A DNA stretch of 64,000 bases from contig NZ_CP014796.1 of NCBI RefSeq assembly GCF_001969385.1, positions 620,001 to 684,000 on the forward strand, written 5' to 3'. The DNA is from Salipiger profundus (GTDB lineage Bacteria > Pseudomonadota > Alphaproteobacteria > Rhodobacterales > Rhodobacteraceae). The number at the start of each line of letters is the position of its first letter. Positions within the stretch are counted from its first letter, which is position 1. Under the pieces are notes generated by a model, which was not told where the DNA came from, made no database searches, and was given only the letters and a program-made list of their open reading frames with translations. The position numbers were made by a program, and so were the translations under genes. Shown piece by piece: positions 28,183 to 36,862 of the stretch.

Positions 28183-28335
28183 CCGCGTCCGGCTTGACGC
28201 GATGGGCCTGCGCGCTCCCCTGTTCGGGGAACGCCACGGCCCGGCATGACGCGCGGGAGACCGACCTCTGCCCGCCTTGCCCCACCCGGCCCGTCCGGTT
28301 TTCCTGTCCCGAAGCGACGCAAGAGAGGCTCCGCC

Positions 28336-29262
28336 ATGACCACAGCCCTGCTCACCCATGCCGACTGCCTCGGCCACGTCACCCCAGAGGGACACCCCGA
28401 ACAGGTGGCGCGGCTGGACCACGTGCTGCACGCGCTCGAACCGTTCGACCTGCTCCGCATCGGCGCGCCGGTGGCCGAGGACCGCGACCTGACCCGCGCG
28501 CACCCGCAGAGCTACATCGACCGGATCGCAGCCGCCGCGCCGGCCGAGGGCGAAACGGCGCTCGATTCCGACACCTGGATGTCCCCCGGCTCGATGAACG
28601 CCGCCCGCCGTGGCGTGGGCGCCGCGATTCGCGCCGTCGACGCGGTGCTTTCCGGAGAGGCGTCGAACGCCTTCTGCGCGACCCGCCCGCCCGGCCACCA
28701 TGCCGAACGCGAGACGCCCATGGGGTTCTGCCTGTTCGGCAACGCGGCCATCGCGGCGAAACACGCGCTCGACCACCACGGGCTCGAGCGCGTCGCGGTG
28801 GTGGATTTCGACGTCCATCACGGCAACGGCACGCAGGATCTGCTCTGGGACGAGCCGCGCACGCTGTTCATCTCGTCCCAGCAGTCGCCGCTCTGGCCCG
28901 GCACCGGCGCCGCCTCGGAACGCGGCGCGCATGACAACGTGCTGAACCTGCCGCTGGCCCCCGGCAGCGACAGCGCCTCGATGCGCGCGGCCTACATCGA
29001 GCAGGCCTTCCCCCGTTTGCACGACTTCCGCCCCGACCTGCTGATCCTGTCGGCCGGCTTCGACGCCCACCGCGAGGATCCGCTCGCGCAGCTCGCGTGG
29101 GAGACCGAGGATTTCCGCTGGCTCACCCGCGAACTGTGCCGGATCGCCGCCGATCAATGCGGCGGGCGGGTGGTCTCCCTGCTGGAAGGCGGCTATGATC
29201 TGGCTGCGCTCGCGGCTGCGGCCCGGGCCCATGTGTACGAACTGATCGAGGCAGGAAAATGA
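28336..29262 (+). CDS. Histone deacetylase-like amidohydrolase
   Basis: A 308-residue zinc amidohydrolase of the arginase/deacetylase fold (AcuC/HDAC-like). Seen: RPPGHHAERETPMGFC with the catalytic histidine pair, VVDFDVHHGNGTQD with zinc ligands, LSAGFDAHREDPLA with the third ligand, and SLLEGGYDL near the end. Bacterial members act on acetylated small amines or protein lysines; the substrate is unknown. ATG 28336 follows AGAGAGG. It overlaps xseB by four bases, heading the xseB-ispA-dxs operon. Confidence 0.88.
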   Translation: MTTALLTHADCLGHVTPEGHPEQVARLDHVLHALEPFDLLRIGAPVAEDRDLTRAHPQSYIDRIAAAAPAEGETALDSDTWMSPGSMNAARRGVGAAIRAVDAVLSGEASNAFCATRPPGHHAERETPMGFCLFGNAAIAAKHALDHHGLERVAVVDFDVHHGNGTQDLLWDEPRTLFISSQQSPLWPGTGAASERGAHDNVLNLPLAPGSDSASMRAAYIEQAFPRLHDFRPDLLILSAGFDAHREDPLAQLAWETEDFRWLTRELCRIAADQCGGRVVSLLEGGYDLAALAAAARAHVYELIEAGK

Positions 29263-29501
29263 GCGAAACGCCGGTCGCGGAAATGAGTTTCGAGCAGGCG
29301 ATGGCCGAGCTCGAGCAGGTTGTGGGCCAGCTCGAACGTGGCGACGTGCCGCTCGAGCAATCCATCGACCTCTACAAGCGGGGCGCCGAGCTGAAGAGCC
29401 ACTGCGAGGCCAAGCTGAAGAGCGCCGAGGAAAAGGTCGCCGCGATCCAGGTGGACGCCGAGGGCGAGCCCACCGGCATCAAGCCCGTCGAGGGGCTCTG
29501 A
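29259..29501 (+). CDS. xseB: Exodeoxyribonuclease VII small subunit
   Basis: An 80-residue helical subunit of ExoVII, which degrades single-stranded DNA together with XseA. Seen: MSFEQAMAELEQVVGQLERGDVPLEQSIDLYKRGAELKSHCEAKLKSAEEKV, the full family pattern. xseA is elsewhere. It lies between the deacetylase-like gene (ATGA overlap) and ispA (six-base gap), the conserved xseB-ispA-dxs order. Confidence 0.95.
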   Translation: MSETPVAEMSFEQAMAELEQVVGQLERGDVPLEQSIDLYKRGAELKSHCEAKLKSAEEKVAAIQVDAEGEPTGIKPVEGL

Positions 29502-29507
29502 CCCTTC

Positions 29508-30377
29508 ATGTTCCGTGACAGTCTCGAGGCCGGCGGCCGCGCCGTCGCCGACCATTTCGACATGGTGCTGGGCCGCTTCGCCGACCTGCCCGTGAGCCAC
29601 GCGATGCGCTACGCGGTGGGCGGCGGCAAGGGCCTGCGGGGCTGGCTGGTGCTGGAAAGCGCGCGGCTGCACGACGTGGCGCGCGACCGCGCCCTCTGGC
29701 CCGCCTGCGCGATCGAGGCGATCCACGCCTACAGCCTCGTGCATGACGACCTGCCCTGCATGGACGACGACGACCTGCGCCGGGGCCAGCCCACGGTGCA
29801 CCGCAAGTGGGACGAGGCCACCGCGGTGCTGGCGGGCGACGCGCTGCAGGCGCTGGGCTTCGAGATGGTCGCCGACCCGCGCTGTCACGACAGCGCCGGG
29901 GTGCGCGCCGACCTCGCGCTCAGTCTCGCGCAGGCCGCGGGCGGGCGCGGCATGGTCTACGGGCAGGCGCTCGACATGGCCGCCGAGACCACCGACAGGC
30001 CGCTCACGCTTAACGAGATCACCGAGCTTCAGGCCGGCAAGACCGGCGCGCTGATCACCTGGTCGGCGCAGGCCGGCGCGCGTCTGGCCGAGGCCGACCT
30101 CGGGCCGCTGACCGCCTATGCCGACCGGCTGGGGCTGGCGTTCCAGATCGCCGACGACATCCTCGACATCGAGGGCGACGCCGAGACGGTGGGCAAGGCC
30201 GTCGGCAAGGACGCAGGCCGCGGCAAGGCGACATTTGTCTCGCTTCTCGGCCTCGACACCGCGAAAAGCCGGGCCGAAATCCTTGTGACAGAGGCCTGCG
30301 ACGCTCTATCTCCATATGGTGCGCGGGCCGATACCTTGCGGGAGGCCGCCCGCTTCGTTATCTCCCGCCGGAACTGA
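29508..30377 (+). CDS. ispA: Farnesyl diphosphate synthase (polyprenyl synthetase)
   Basis: Condenses IPP with DMAPP and GPP to give FPP; 289 residues. Seen: YAVGGGKGLRGWLVLESARL, first aspartate motif HDDLPCMDDDDLRRG, GKTGALITWSAQAG, and second motif FQIADDILDIEGD. It is coupled to xseB upstream and dxs downstream, a shared isoprenoid-precursor operon. The first motif (DDLPCMDDDD with inserted residues) is typical of bacterial short-chain enzymes. A geranylgeranyl synthase activity cannot be excluded. Confidence 0.93.
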   Translation: MFRDSLEAGGRAVADHFDMVLGRFADLPVSHAMRYAVGGGKGLRGWLVLESARLHDVARDRALWPACAIEAIHAYSLVHDDLPCMDDDDLRRGQPTVHRKWDEATAVLAGDALQALGFEMVADPRCHDSAGVRADLALSLAQAAGGRGMVYGQALDMAAETTDRPLTLNEITELQAGKTGALITWSAQAGARLAEADLGPLTAYADRLGLAFQIADDILDIEGDAETVGKAVGKDAGRGKATFVSLLGLDTAKSRAEILVTEACDALSPYGARADTLREAARFVISRRN

Positions 30378-30392
30378 GTGCCGAGGGACGTC

Positions 30393-32318
30393 ATGGCTCA
30401 CAAGCCCCACACGCCGCTGCTCGACCGGGTCACCACGCCCGCCGACATCAAGCGATTTTCCGATGCAGAGCTCGAGGAGCTGGCGCACGAGCTGCGCGCC
30501 GAGACCATCGCCTCGGTTTCGCAGACCGGCGGCCATCTCGGCGCGGGTCTCGGCGTGGTGGAGCTGACCGTGGCGCTGCACGCGGTCTTCGATGCGCCGC
30601 GCGACAAGATCGTCTGGGACGTGAGCCACCAGGCCTACCCGCACAAGATCCTGACCGGGCGCCGCGCCCGGATGACCACGATCCGCCAGAAGGACGGGCT
30701 CTCGGGCTTCACCAAGCGCTCGGAGTCGCCCTACGATCCGTTCGGCGCGGGCCACAGCTCGACCTCGATCTCGGCAGCGCTCGGCTTTGCCATGGCACGC
30801 GAGCTGGGCGGCGTCTGCGACACCGGCGCGGGCGATGCCATCGCGGTGATCGGCGACGGGGCGATGTCCGCCGGCATGGCCTACGAGGCGATGAACAACG
30901 CCGGCCACCTCGGCAAGCGGCTGATCGTGATCCTGAACGACAACGAGATGTCCATCGCGCCGCCCACCGGCGCGATGTCGTCCTACCTGTCGCGCCTCTA
31001 CGCCGAGGCGCCCTTCCAGGATCTCAAGGCTGCCGCCAAGGGCGCGGTCTCGCTGCTGCCCCCGCCCTTCCGCGAAGGTGCCAAGCGCGCCAAGGAAGTG
31101 CTCAAGACGATGACAATCGGCGGCACGCTCTTCGAAGAGCTGGGCTTCGACTACATCGGCCCCATCGACGGGCATGACCTGCATCACCTGCTGCCGATCC
31201 TGCGCACGGTGAAGGCCCGCGCCACCGGGCCGATCCTGATCCACGCGGTCACGACCAAGGGCAAGGGCTACGCGCCCGCCGAGGGCTCACCCGACAAGGG
31301 CCACGCCCGCGCCAAGTTCGACGTCGCCACCGGTGAGCAGAAGAAGGCGCCGTCGAACGCGCCGGCCTACACCAAGGTCTTCGCCCGCGAGCTGACCCGC
31401 ATCGCCTCCGAGGATTCGCGGGTCTGCGCCGTCACCGCGGCGATGCCCGACGGCACCGGGCTCGACCTCATGGCCGAGCGCTACCCCGACCGCGTCTTCG
31501 ACGTGGGCATCGCCGAGCAGCATGGCGTGACCTTCTCCGCGGGCCTCGCCGCCGGCGGGATGAAGCCCTTCTGCGCGATGTATTCGACGTTCCTGCAGCG
31601 CGGTTACGACCAGATCGTGCATGACGTCGCGATCCAGCGGCTGCCGGTGCGCTTCGCCATCGACCGCGCCGGGCTGGTGGGTGCCGACGGCGCCACCCAT
31701 GCGGGCAGCTACGATATTTCCTTCATGGCCAACCTGCCGGGCATGGTGGTCATGGCCGCCGCCGACGAGGCCGAGCTGAAGCACATGGTGGCCACCGCCG
31801 CCGCGCATGACGAGGGACCCATCGCCTTCCGCTACCCGCGCGGCGAGGGCACCGGGGTCGAGATGCCGGAAAAGGGCGAGGTGCTCGAGATCGGCAAGGG
31901 CCGGATGATCCGCGAGGGCTCGGGCGCCGCGATCCTGAGCTTCGGCACGCGCCTCTCCGAGGTCATGGACGCCTGCGAACGGCTCTCGGCGCGCGGCATC
32001 CACCCGACGGTGGCCGACGCCCGCTTCGCCAAGCCGCTCGACCGTGACCTGATCCTGAAGCTCGCCGCAGAGCACGAGGCGCTCATCACCATCGAGGAAG
32101 GCGCCGTCGGCGGCTTCGGCAGCCACGTGGCGCAGCTTCTCGCCGACGAGGGCGTCTTCGACCACGGGCTGAAGTTCCGCTCGATGGTGCTGCCCGACAC
32201 CTTCATCGACCACGCCAGCCCCGCCGACATGTATGCCTCGGCCGGCCTGGATGCCGCGAAGATCGAGGAAAAGGTGCTGACCACGCTCGGCGTCGACCTC
32301 CTGAGCCGCAAGGCCTGA
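30393..32318 (+). CDS. dxs: 1-deoxy-D-xylulose-5-phosphate synthase
   Basis: Thiamine-diphosphate enzyme making DXP from pyruvate and glyceraldehyde 3-phosphate, the first step of the MEP pathway; 641 residues. Seen: [29 protein letters not shown], the ThDP/metal motif [16 protein letters not shown], the catalytic glutamate region [16 protein letters not shown], and the C-terminal transketolase domain. ATG 30393 follows GAGGGACGTC. Context with ispA is fully consistent. Confidence 0.96.
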   Translation: MAHKPHTPLLDRVTTPADIKRFSDAELEELAHELRAETIASVSQTGGHLGAGLGVVELTVALHAVFDAPRDKIVWDVSHQAYPHKILTGRRARMTTIRQKDGLSGFTKRSESPYDPFGAGHSSTSISAALGFAMARELGGVCDTGAGDAIAVIGDGAMSAGMAYEAMNNAGHLGKRLIVILNDNEMSIAPPTGAMSSYLSRLYAEAPFQDLKAAAKGAVSLLPPPFREGAKRAKEVLKTMTIGGTLFEELGFDYIGPIDGHDLHHLLPILRTVKARATGPILIHAVTTKGKGYAPAEGSPDKGHARAKFDVATGEQKKAPSNAPAYTKVFARELTRIASEDSRVCAVTAAMPDGTGLDLMAERYPDRVFDVGIAEQHGVTFSAGLAAGGMKPFCAMYSTFLQRGYDQIVHDVAIQRLPVRFAIDRAGLVGADGATHAGSYDISFMANLPGMVVMAAADEAELKHMVATAAAHDEGPIAFRYPRGEGTGVEMPEKGEVLEIGKGRMIREGSGAAILSFGTRLSEVMDACERLSARGIHPTVADARFAKPLDRDLILKLAAEHEALITIEEGAVGGFGSHVAQLLADEGVFDHGLKFRSMVLPDTFIDHASPADMYASAGLDAAKIEEKVLTTLGVDLLSRKA

Positions 32319-32329
32319 GCCCTCCCCTG

Positions 32330-32380
32330 CCCCGGCGCCTTGCCGGGGCGCCCGCGACGGGCAGCGTCGCGCCTTTTCCC
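32330..32380 (+). terminator. Terminator region after dxs
   Basis: A 7-bp stem CCCCGGC/GCCGGGG (32330-32348) is followed by an imperfect GC stem with arms near GGCG..GCGAC and GTCGCGCC, ending in TTTTCCC. The second unit is the likelier intrinsic terminator of the xseB-ispA-dxs run. Confidence 0.55.
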
Positions 32381-32453
32381 AAGCGCGGCCAATGTCTCGC
32401 CACAAAGCTGTTGTTTCCTTTCGTGAAACAGACAGGACGTGGGGCTCCCCGAG

Positions 32454-33761
32454 ATGAACATGGCATCCAGCGCCGTCATGGCGCCGCCGCCGCCGAAGCG
32501 GCTGGACGACATGAACCTGCCGCGCATCTTCATGCGCGACATCGCGCTCAAGACGATCTTCCGCAAGAACGCGAACACGGTGACCGCGCTTGCCCGCGCC
32601 ATCTGCCTGCCCATCGGCACCACGCAGGAGCTGATCGACCTTGCCCGCTCGCAGAGCCTGCTGGAAGCGATGGGCACGCTCAGCGCCAGCGCGGGCACCG
32701 AGATGTCCTACCAGCTGACCGATTCCGGAAAGGCCCGCGCGCTCGACGCGCTGGCGCAGTCGGAATACTTCGGCGCGATGCCGGTGCCGCTGCACGTCTA
32801 CCGCGAGCAGGTCGAGCGGCAGTCGATCCGCAACATCCAGATCGGCCGCGACCAGCTGCTCGGCGCGATGGGCCACCTCGTGCTGCCCGAGAACCTGATC
32901 TCGCACCTCGGGCCCGCCGTCAGCTCGGGCCGGTCGATCCTGATGTACGGGCCGCCGGGCAACGGCAAGTCGTCGATCTCGAACGGCATCCGCGACGCGA
33001 TGGGCGACAAGATCTACGTGCCCCGCGCGATCGAGTATTCCGGCCAGGTGATCTCGGTCTACGACCCGATCGTGCATTCCGCCGCCGAAACCGCCGAGGA
33101 CGACCCCTCGCGCCTGCGCCGCAGCAACCGGTTCGACACGCGCTACGTGCTGTGCGAGCGCCCCACCGTCGTGACAGGCGGCGAGCTGACGCTCGACATG
33201 CTCGATCTCGTCTACAACCCGACCGCGCGCACCTACCAGGCGCCGCTGCAGCTCAAGTCGACCGGAGGCATCTTCATCGTCGACGACCTCGGCCGCCAGT
33301 CCGAACCGCCGCAGAAGCTGGTGAACCGCTGGATCGTGCCGCTGGAGGAATCGAAGGACATCCTGGCGCTGCAATCGGGCGAGAAGTTCGAGGTGCCCTT
33401 CGACACGTTGGTGATCTTCTCGACCAACTTCCATCCGAACGAGATCTTCGACCAGGCGGCACTGCGCCGGATCTTCTTCAAGATCAAGATCGACGGCCCG
33501 AACCAGCAGGATTTCCTGAAGATCTTCGCGCTGGTCGCACGCAAGAAGAAGATGGAGCTCGACGAGGCCTCGCTCGTGCATCTTCTCAAGACCAAGTATC
33601 CCACCATCGGCAACGTCTACGCCAACTACCAGCCGGTGTTCCTGATCGACCAGATGATCGCCGTCTGTGACTTCGAAGGCTGGCCCTACCGGATGACGCC
33701 CGACCTGATCGACCGGGCCTGGGCGAACATGTTCGTGCGGGACGAAACCATCGTGAAATGA
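32454..33761 (+). CDS. AAA-type ATPase of unknown function
   Basis: A 435-residue soluble protein. The N-terminal third (about 20-140) has a winged-helix-like stretch (IFRKNANTVTALARAICLP, SYQLTDSGKARALDAL); the C-terminal part has Walker A GPPGNGKSS (about 166-174), Walker B-like GGIFIVDDLGR (about 271-281) and a sensor-like VIFSTNFHP. I do not recognise a named family; it could be a MoxR/RuvB-like remodeller. Start options are GTG 32439, ATG 32454 or ATG 32460; the middle is chosen for its spacing from GGGG. It stands alone between dxs and a tRNA gene. Confidence 0.7.
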   Translation: MNMASSAVMAPPPPKRLDDMNLPRIFMRDIALKTIFRKNANTVTALARAICLPIGTTQELIDLARSQSLLEAMGTLSASAGTEMSYQLTDSGKARALDALAQSEYFGAMPVPLHVYREQVERQSIRNIQIGRDQLLGAMGHLVLPENLISHLGPAVSSGRSILMYGPPGNGKSSISNGIRDAMGDKIYVPRAIEYSGQVISVYDPIVHSAAETAEDDPSRLRRSNRFDTRYVLCERPTVVTGGELTLDMLDLVYNPTARTYQAPLQLKSTGGIFIVDDLGRQSEPPQKLVNRWIVPLEESKDILALQSGEKFEVPFDTLVIFSTNFHPNEIFDQAALRRIFFKIKIDGPNQQDFLKIFALVARKKKMELDEASLVHLLKTKYPTIGNVYANYQPVFLIDQMIAVCDFEGWPYRMTPDLIDRAWANMFVRDETIVK

Positions 33762-33834
33762 GCCCCTTGGCGGGCGTTTCGCGCCCCCGTGCAGCGGCCC
33801 TGATGAAGACCGGCGAAAAAGGGGAAATTTCGTC

Positions 33835-33863
33835 TTGACGCTGTGCGGCTGGGGCCTTAATGA
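33835..33863 (+). promoter_or_regulatory. Candidate sigma-70 promoter of the tRNA-Met gene
   Basis: TTGACG (33835-33840), 17 bases, TAATGA (33858-33863), with the tRNA starting 14 bases after the -10 box. The -35 element is a near-consensus match and the spacing is ideal. Confidence 0.6.
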
Positions 33864-33876
33864 CCCCGCACGGTTT

Positions 33877-33953
33877 GGCGGAGTAGCTCAGTTGGTTAGA
33901 GCAGCGGAATCATAATCCGCGTGTCGGGGGTTCAAGTCCCTCCTCCGCTACCA
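33877..33953 (+). tRNA. tRNA-Met (anticodon CAT), elongator type
   Basis: The 77-base gene folds as a tRNA: acceptor GGCGGAG with CTCCGCT (G-U at the first pair), D arm GCTCAGTTGGTTAGAGC, anticodon arm GCGGAATCATAATCCGC with CAT in the loop, T arm GGGGGTTCAAGTCCC, and encoded CCA. G at position 1 paired with T excludes the initiator pattern; the acceptor sequence matches alphaproteobacterial elongator tRNA-Met rather than tRNA-Ile2, though CAT could in principle be modified to read AUA. Confidence 0.92.
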
Positions 33954-34400
33954 AACTTCCCCCACTTCAAAATCCGGTTTCGAGGCAAGCGCGATCCAGC
34001 CTTCTCTGGTGTGGACCGGAATCCCCACGTCTTTGACGGTGGAGATGACGAACTTCGTCATTCATCCCCACCGCATCTCGCGTTGTGGCGCCTCACAGCT
34101 CAATCGACGACATGAAAAACCTCACCATGTCTCGCAGCGCAGCCGACACGGCGGGGTCAAGGACGATGCCTTCCCAAGCCTCTCTCAAAGCTGCAAGACG
34201 CGCTCTCGCGGGGCGTCGCGCACGCTACCCGGCCCGCACGACCCCTCCGGATTTGGGGCGCCATGCCACCTCCCCGGCAAGTGTCGCGAAGATGGCTTGA
34301 GATCGGCCGGCGAGAGGCCGGGGGCACTCCCCGCACGACCTCTTCGATCCCGGCGTCGCGCAGCGTGCGAAACGCTTTGCGCCACTGCCTCAGCGCCGGC
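33954..34400. other. 447-base gap between tRNA-Met and the SH3 lipoprotein gene
   Basis: No convincing gene is visible on either strand; open frames here (for example 34009-34419) have protein sequences without recognisable motifs or good ribosome sites. A 17-base near-perfect palindrome ATGACGAA-C-TTCGTCAT lies at 34045-34061. I looked for a repeat of the tRNA 3' end as an integration scar and found none. Confidence 0.5.
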
Positions 34401-34703
34401 TCAGAGTTCGCGCAGGTAGGCCCACGACGCCCAGCCCGTCAGCCCCCGCGCCCGATCGAGCGACACTTCGCACCAGCGGGTGCCGCCGGTCTGCGTGCAC
34501 TCGTTCACGCGCACCACCGTGCCGTTCGGAAGCCCGACGTAGACGTCGAAACCGGTTCCCGGCCCGCCGCGCAGCTTCAGCATGTCGCCCTCGTCGACGC
34601 CGTGGACCTCGTAGCGGTCGCCCCCGCCGACGGCGTCGGGTGCGCTCCCGCAGCCTGCCACCAGAACGCCCAGTGCCAGCGCCTTCAAGACGTTTGCCCG
34701 CAT
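34401..34703 (-). CDS. SH3-domain lipoprotein
   Basis: A 100-residue envelope lipoprotein: signal with lipobox LVAGC (Cys near residue 18) followed by a bacterial SH3 domain with DMLKLRGGPGTGFDVYVGLPNGT and GGTRWCEVSLDRARGLTGWASWAYL. SH3b domains of this type sit in the periplasm and often bind peptidoglycan or proteins. ATG 34703 follows AGGAGAAAACG. It is divergent from the ABC exporter at 34903. Confidence 0.8.
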   Translation of the reverse strand: MRANVLKALALGVLVAGCGSAPDAVGGGDRYEVHGVDEGDMLKLRGGPGTGFDVYVGLPNGTVVRVNECTQTGGTRWCEVSLDRARGLTGWASWAYLREL

Positions 34704-34902
34704 CGTTTTCTCCTGTCTTTCGATTGATCTGCCTCGCCCCGAGACTACGCCGTCGGTCCGGCGAAAGAAACGGTCCGTTGCGCCGCTCCCGGCCACCGGG
34801 CCGCCGCTGCATCACATGCGGGGAAAACGACCTGTGACGACGCGACGGCTTGATTCCTGCGCCTGTCGTGGCAAAACACCCCGGCGCTGAACAGGAGGAG
34901 CA

Positions 34903-36702
34903 ATGGCACACGGAAACCCCGCATCCGCGGTGGCCGACGACCGCGAGAAATCGCGCAAGCTCGGTTCGCTCGGCGCCCTGAGACCGTTCCTGACGCCCTA
35001 CAAGGGGCTCATGGTCGCCGCGATCCTCGCGCTCATCGCGACCTCGGCGGTCTCGCTGGCCCTGCCCATGGCGGTGCGCCGCGTGGTCGACAACTTCGGC
35101 ACCGAGGACGGCGCGCTGCTCGACAAGTACTTCCTCGCCGCGCTGGGAATCGCCGGGCTGCTCGCCATCGGCACGGCGATGCGCTACGCGCTGGTCACCC
35201 GGCTGGGCGAGCGGGTCGTGGCCGACATCCGCAAGGCGGTGTTCGGACGCGTCATCGGGCTGTCGCCGGTGTTCTACGAACGCATCATGACCGGCGAGGT
35301 GCTGAGCCGCATCACCACCGACACCACGCTGATCCTGTCGGTCATCGGCTCGTCGATCTCGATCGCGCTGCGCAACGTGCTGATCTTCGTGGGCGGGCTC
35401 GGGCTCATGTTGCTCACCTCGGCCAAGCTCACCGGGCTGGTGCTGCTGCTCGTACCCGTGGTGATCGTGCCGATCCTCACGCTCGGTCGACGCCTGCGCA
35501 AGCTCTCGCGCGAGAACCAGGACTGGATCGCCGCCTCCTCCGGCAATGCCGCCGAGGCACTGACGGCGGTGCAGACCGTGCAGGCCTTCACCCACGAGGA
35601 CATCTCGCGCAACGCCTTCGGCGAGGTCACCGAGAAGAGCTTCGACGCCGCCCGCCGCCGCGTCTGGACCCGGGCGCTGATGACCGCGATCGTCATCTTC
35701 CTGGTGTTCACCGGCATCGTCGGCGTGCTCTGGATGGGCGCCTGGGACGTGCGCGCCGGCGACATGAGCGCGGGCGCGCTGGTGCAGTTCGTGATCTACT
35801 CGGTGATGGTCGCGGGTGCCGTGGCCGCGCTGTCCGAGATCTTCGGCGAACTGCAGCGCGCCGCCGGCGCCACCGAGCGCCTGGTCGAGCTCCTCGAGGT
35901 CACCGACGCGGTGCAGGACCCGGCCGAGCCGCGCGCCCTGCCCGCCCCGGTGCGCGGCGAGATCGCGCTCGACCACGTGAGCTTCGCCTACCCCTCGCGG
36001 CCCGGCGTCTCGGCGCTCGACGACGTCAGCCTCGACATCCGCCCCGGCGAGACGGTGGCGCTGGTCGGCCCCTCCGGCGCCGGCAAGACCACCATCGTGC
36101 AGCTCATCCAGCGCTTCTACGACCCCGACGCCGGCACTATCACGCTCGACGGCGTGCCGCTCTCCGAGATGGCCCGCGACGCCTTCCGCAAGCACATCGC
36201 CCTGGTGCCGCAGGACCCGGTGATCTTCGCCGCCTCCGCGCGCGAGAACATTCGCTTCGGCCGCCCCGACGCCAGCGACGCCGAGATCGAGGCCGCGGCA
36301 AGGGCCGCCGCCGCGCATGACTTCATCGAAGCCCTGCCTGACGGCTACGACACTTGGCTCGGCGAGCGCGGCGTGATGCTGTCGGGCGGCCAGAAGCAGC
36401 GCGTGGCCATCGCCCGCGCGATCCTGCGCGACGCACCGGTCCTGCTGCTCGACGAAGCCACCTCGGCGCTCGATGCCGAAAGCGAACGCGCGGTGCAGGC
36501 CGCCGTCGACCGGCTCGCCGAAGGCCGCACGACGATCATCGTCGCGCACCGCCTCGCCACGGTGAAGAAGGCCGACCGCATCGTCGTCATGGAGCACGGC
36601 CGGGTGGTGGCGCAGGGCTCGCATGATGCGCTGGTCTCCGAAGGCGGCCTCTACGCCCGGCTCGCCCGCCTGCAGTTCACCGACGGCATCGCCGCGGAAT
36701 AG
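34903..36702 (+). CDS. ABC exporter, fused membrane and ATPase domains (MsbA-like)
   Basis: A 599-residue half-transporter. Six helices in the first 320 residues (for example LMVAAILALIATSAVSLALPM, VLIFVGGLGLMLLTSAKLTGLVLLLV) are followed by an ATPase with Walker A GPSGAGKTT, signature LSGGQKQR, Walker B VLLLDEATSALD and H-loop VAHRLATV. It belongs to the lipid A/multidrug exporter superfamily; the substrate is unknown. A terminator and a repeat-like block follow. Confidence 0.9.
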   Translation: MAHGNPASAVADDREKSRKLGSLGALRPFLTPYKGLMVAAILALIATSAVSLALPMAVRRVVDNFGTEDGALLDKYFLAALGIAGLLAIGTAMRYALVTRLGERVVADIRKAVFGRVIGLSPVFYERIMTGEVLSRITTDTTLILSVIGSSISIALRNVLIFVGGLGLMLLTSAKLTGLVLLLVPVVIVPILTLGRRLRKLSRENQDWIAASSGNAAEALTAVQTVQAFTHEDISRNAFGEVTEKSFDAARRRVWTRALMTAIVIFLVFTGIVGVLWMGAWDVRAGDMSAGALVQFVIYSVMVAGAVAALSEIFGELQRAAGATERLVELLEVTDAVQDPAEPRALPAPVRGEIALDHVSFAYPSRPGVSALDDVSLDIRPGETVALVGPSGAGKTTIVQLIQRFYDPDAGTITLDGVPLSEMARDAFRKHIALVPQDPVIFAASARENIRFGRPDASDAEIEAAARAAAAHDFIEALPDGYDTWLGERGVMLSGGQKQRVAIARAILRDAPVLLLDEATSALDAESERAVQAAVDRLAEGRTTIIVAHRLATVKKADRIVVMEHGRVVAQGSHDALVSEGGLYARLARLQFTDGIAAE

Positions 36703-36710
36703 CACGGAAA

Positions 36711-36750
36711 AGGGGCGCGCCCGTCCGGCCGCGCCCCTGTCTTCTTCTCT
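36711..36750 (+). terminator. Terminator after the ABC exporter
   Basis: AGGGGCGCG (36711-36719) pairs with CGCGCCCCT (36730-36738), loop of 10, followed by GTCTTCTTCTCT. The GC-rich stem and T-rich tail fit an intrinsic terminator. Confidence 0.7.
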
Positions 36751-36790
36751 TTCCAAATACCTCGGGGGGTCCGGGGGGCTGGCCCCCCGG
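36741..36790. repeat. Dispersed intergenic repeat, divergent copy
   Basis: CTTCTTCTCTTTCC, AAATACCTCGGGGGG and a GGGGGGCTGGCCCCCC hairpin (about 36774-36789). It resembles copies at 11544, 39841 and 50659 but differs in the middle; grouping it with them is tentative. Confidence 0.45.
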
Positions 36791-36862
36791 CCTCGGACAC
36801 CGCGACCGCACGCCCGAACAGCCGCGCCAGGCCCGCAGGGTGGGGTTTCACCCCCCCAGCCC

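Noticed and set aside
33877..34400. Genomic island or attachment site at the tRNA-Met gene
   Set aside because: No repeat of the tRNA 3' end and no integrase were found in the window.
34009..34419. Possible 136-aa protein after tRNA-Met
   Set aside because: No motif, no good ribosome site, composition rich in Ser, Arg and Pro, and it runs into the SH3 gene region.
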